NCBI GenBank assembly: GCA_038062615.1
Contig: JBBTWV010000037.1
Span: forward strand, 1-29,363
Direction of reading: 5' to 3'
Length of the DNA: 29,363 nucleotides
Source of the DNA: JBBTWV01 sp038062615
GTDB taxonomy: Bacteria; Patescibacteriota; Gracilibacteria; UBA1369; UM-FILTER-53-11
In this document: piece after piece, positions 28,782-29,363 of the stretch
Position numbering within the stretch: the stretch's first letter is position 1
How the letters are laid out: the number at the start of each line of letters is the position of its first letter
Program-made: the position numbers and the translations under genes
The notes under the pieces: generated by a model
Told to the model about the DNA's origin: nothing
What the model saw: the letters and a program-made list of their open reading frames with translations, nothing else
Database searches by the model: none

Positions 28782-29363
28782 TTATGGGCGTACCTGTCCA
28801 GTGCCTTCAATAATCCATTTATAGCTGGTGAGTCCTTCCAGCGCAAATGGTCCGCGTGCATGGAGCTTTTGGGTGGAGATGCCAATTTCTGCACCGAGTC
28901 CAAATTGTGCGCCATCAGAAAATTGCGTGGAGGCATTCCAATAAACGCAGGCTGCATCAACGGTTTGTAAAAAACGCTCTGCCGTTTTACGGTCTTCGGT
29001 AACAATAGCTTCGGAGTGTTTGAGGCTATGGTGGGCAATATGATTTATGGCTTCCTCAAGATTGCGGACGGTTTTAACGGCTAAAATATAATCTAAAAAT
29101 TCAGTATGGAAATCATCAGGCTGGGCTTGTGCAAGTGTGAGATTAAAATTTTGTGGCTGAGATATTTTTTTAAGAATGGCATAGGCGTCGGCATCTGCTT
29201 TAAGTTCTAAATGAGTCGCTTTATATTCATTTTTTGGAAGGGCTTGTATAAAAGCTTTTAAGAATTTTTCAGCGATTTTAGGATGGAGAAGAAGTGAATC
29301 GAGCGCGTTGCAGACGCCAACGCGGCGAAGTTTGGCGTTCATAACAATATTTACCGCTTTTTT
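28782..29363 (-). CDS. proA: Glutamate-5-semialdehyde dehydrogenase (gamma-glutamyl phosphate reductase), C-terminal part
   Basis: Reduces gamma-glutamyl phosphate to glutamate-5-semialdehyde with NADPH, second step of proline synthesis. The frame is open to the window edge and continues outside. Visible is KAVNIVMNAKLRRVGVCNAL, with the catalytic Cys in GVCNA, then EAIVTEDRKTAERFLQTVDA and the family signature WNASTQFSDGAQFGLGAEIG followed by ISTQKLHARGPFALEGLTSY. The C terminus is GTGQVRP. About 194 residues, just under half of the usual 415, are here. The internal Met at 29342 is not the start. First visible gene of the proA-nnrD-pgeF-proC operon. Confidence 0.95.
   Translation of the reverse strand, partial: KKAVNIVMNAKLRRVGVCNALDSLLLHPKIAEKFLKAFIQALPKNEYKATHLELKADADAYAILKKISQPQNFNLTLAQAQPDDFHTEFLDYILAVKTVRNLEEAINHIAHHSLKHSEAIVTEDRKTAERFLQTVDAACVYWNASTQFSDGAQFGLGAEIGISTQKLHARGPFALEGLTSYKWIIEGTGQVRP

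Overview
The window looks like a piece of chromosome from a Candidate Phyla Radiation (Patescibacteria) bacterium, with Peregrinibacteria-type lineages the best guess. This is inferred from the small compact operons, weak or absent Shine-Dalgarno sites, the S-layer-homology surface proteins next to a MopE-repeat lipoprotein, and the mix of a few biosynthetic genes (proA, proC, metK, ahcY, gdhA, ppdK) with CPR-type small membrane proteins. UGA is read as a stop (for example at the end of nnrD), so the recoded-UGA Gracilibacteria/Absconditabacteria code is not supported. No rRNA, transposase, integrase or CRISPR array is present.

Layout. 1-157: start of a secreted protein (minus, cut by the window edge). 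288-1181: murB (minus). 1224-1809: tRNA-Thr(UGU), a 71-residue membrane protein, and tRNA-Tyr(GUA) interrupted by a 206-nt group I intron. 1921-7578: a minus-strand operon read as HTH/coiled-coil protein, polyprenol/diacylglycerol-kinase-like CTP enzyme, glutamate dehydrogenase, pyruvate phosphate dikinase, YqeY. 7736-9996: tRNA-Lys (plus) and tRNA-Glu (minus) flank a CvpA-like membrane protein and dnaJ. 9997-10644: long leader region without a gene, with a promoter, hairpins and a repeat. 10645-22825: cell-surface block with a 1598-residue S-layer-like protein, a membrane-anchored TPR protein, an FN3/SLH-like secreted protein, a frameshifted lipoprotein with 11 MopE metal-binding motifs, and an O-antigen-ligase/TPR membrane protein. 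22807-25245: ahcY and metK (S-adenosylmethionine cycle). 25333-26346: family 2 glycosyltransferase. 26349-29363: proA(partial)-nnrD-pgeF-proC operon on the minus strand.

The most unusual content lies in the RNA genes and repeats. (i) The tRNA-Tyr gene carries a complete, ORF-less group I intron inside the anticodon. (ii) A ~51-bp double-hairpin palindromic element (family A) is dispersed in the window. One copy sits in frame inside pgeF as a 17-codon insertion between conserved segments, one extends the C terminus of pyruvate phosphate dikinase, one lies at that gene's N terminus, and one is non-coding in the S-layer gene leader. This behaves like the Rickettsia palindromic elements. (iii) A second, larger palindromic element (family B) occurs twice, 7 and 9 nt after the CCA ends of tRNA-Lys and tRNA-Glu. 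The two copies share an identical 39-nt core, but their outer arms differ in sequence while still pairing. (iv) A third, short TGTCATT-ended repeat (family C) occurs between surface genes, and one copy contributes to a promoter.

How the parts work together: gdhA and ppdK link amino-acid and pyruvate/PEP metabolism; metK-ahcY run the methyl cycle; proA and proC are two steps of proline synthesis from glutamate; nnrD and pgeF are metabolite- and cell-wall-repair enzymes; the 10.6-22.8 kb block builds or decorates the cell envelope. Several promoters share a TGn extended -10 box, and at metK and the TPR gene the box is so close to the ATG that the mRNAs may be leaderless.
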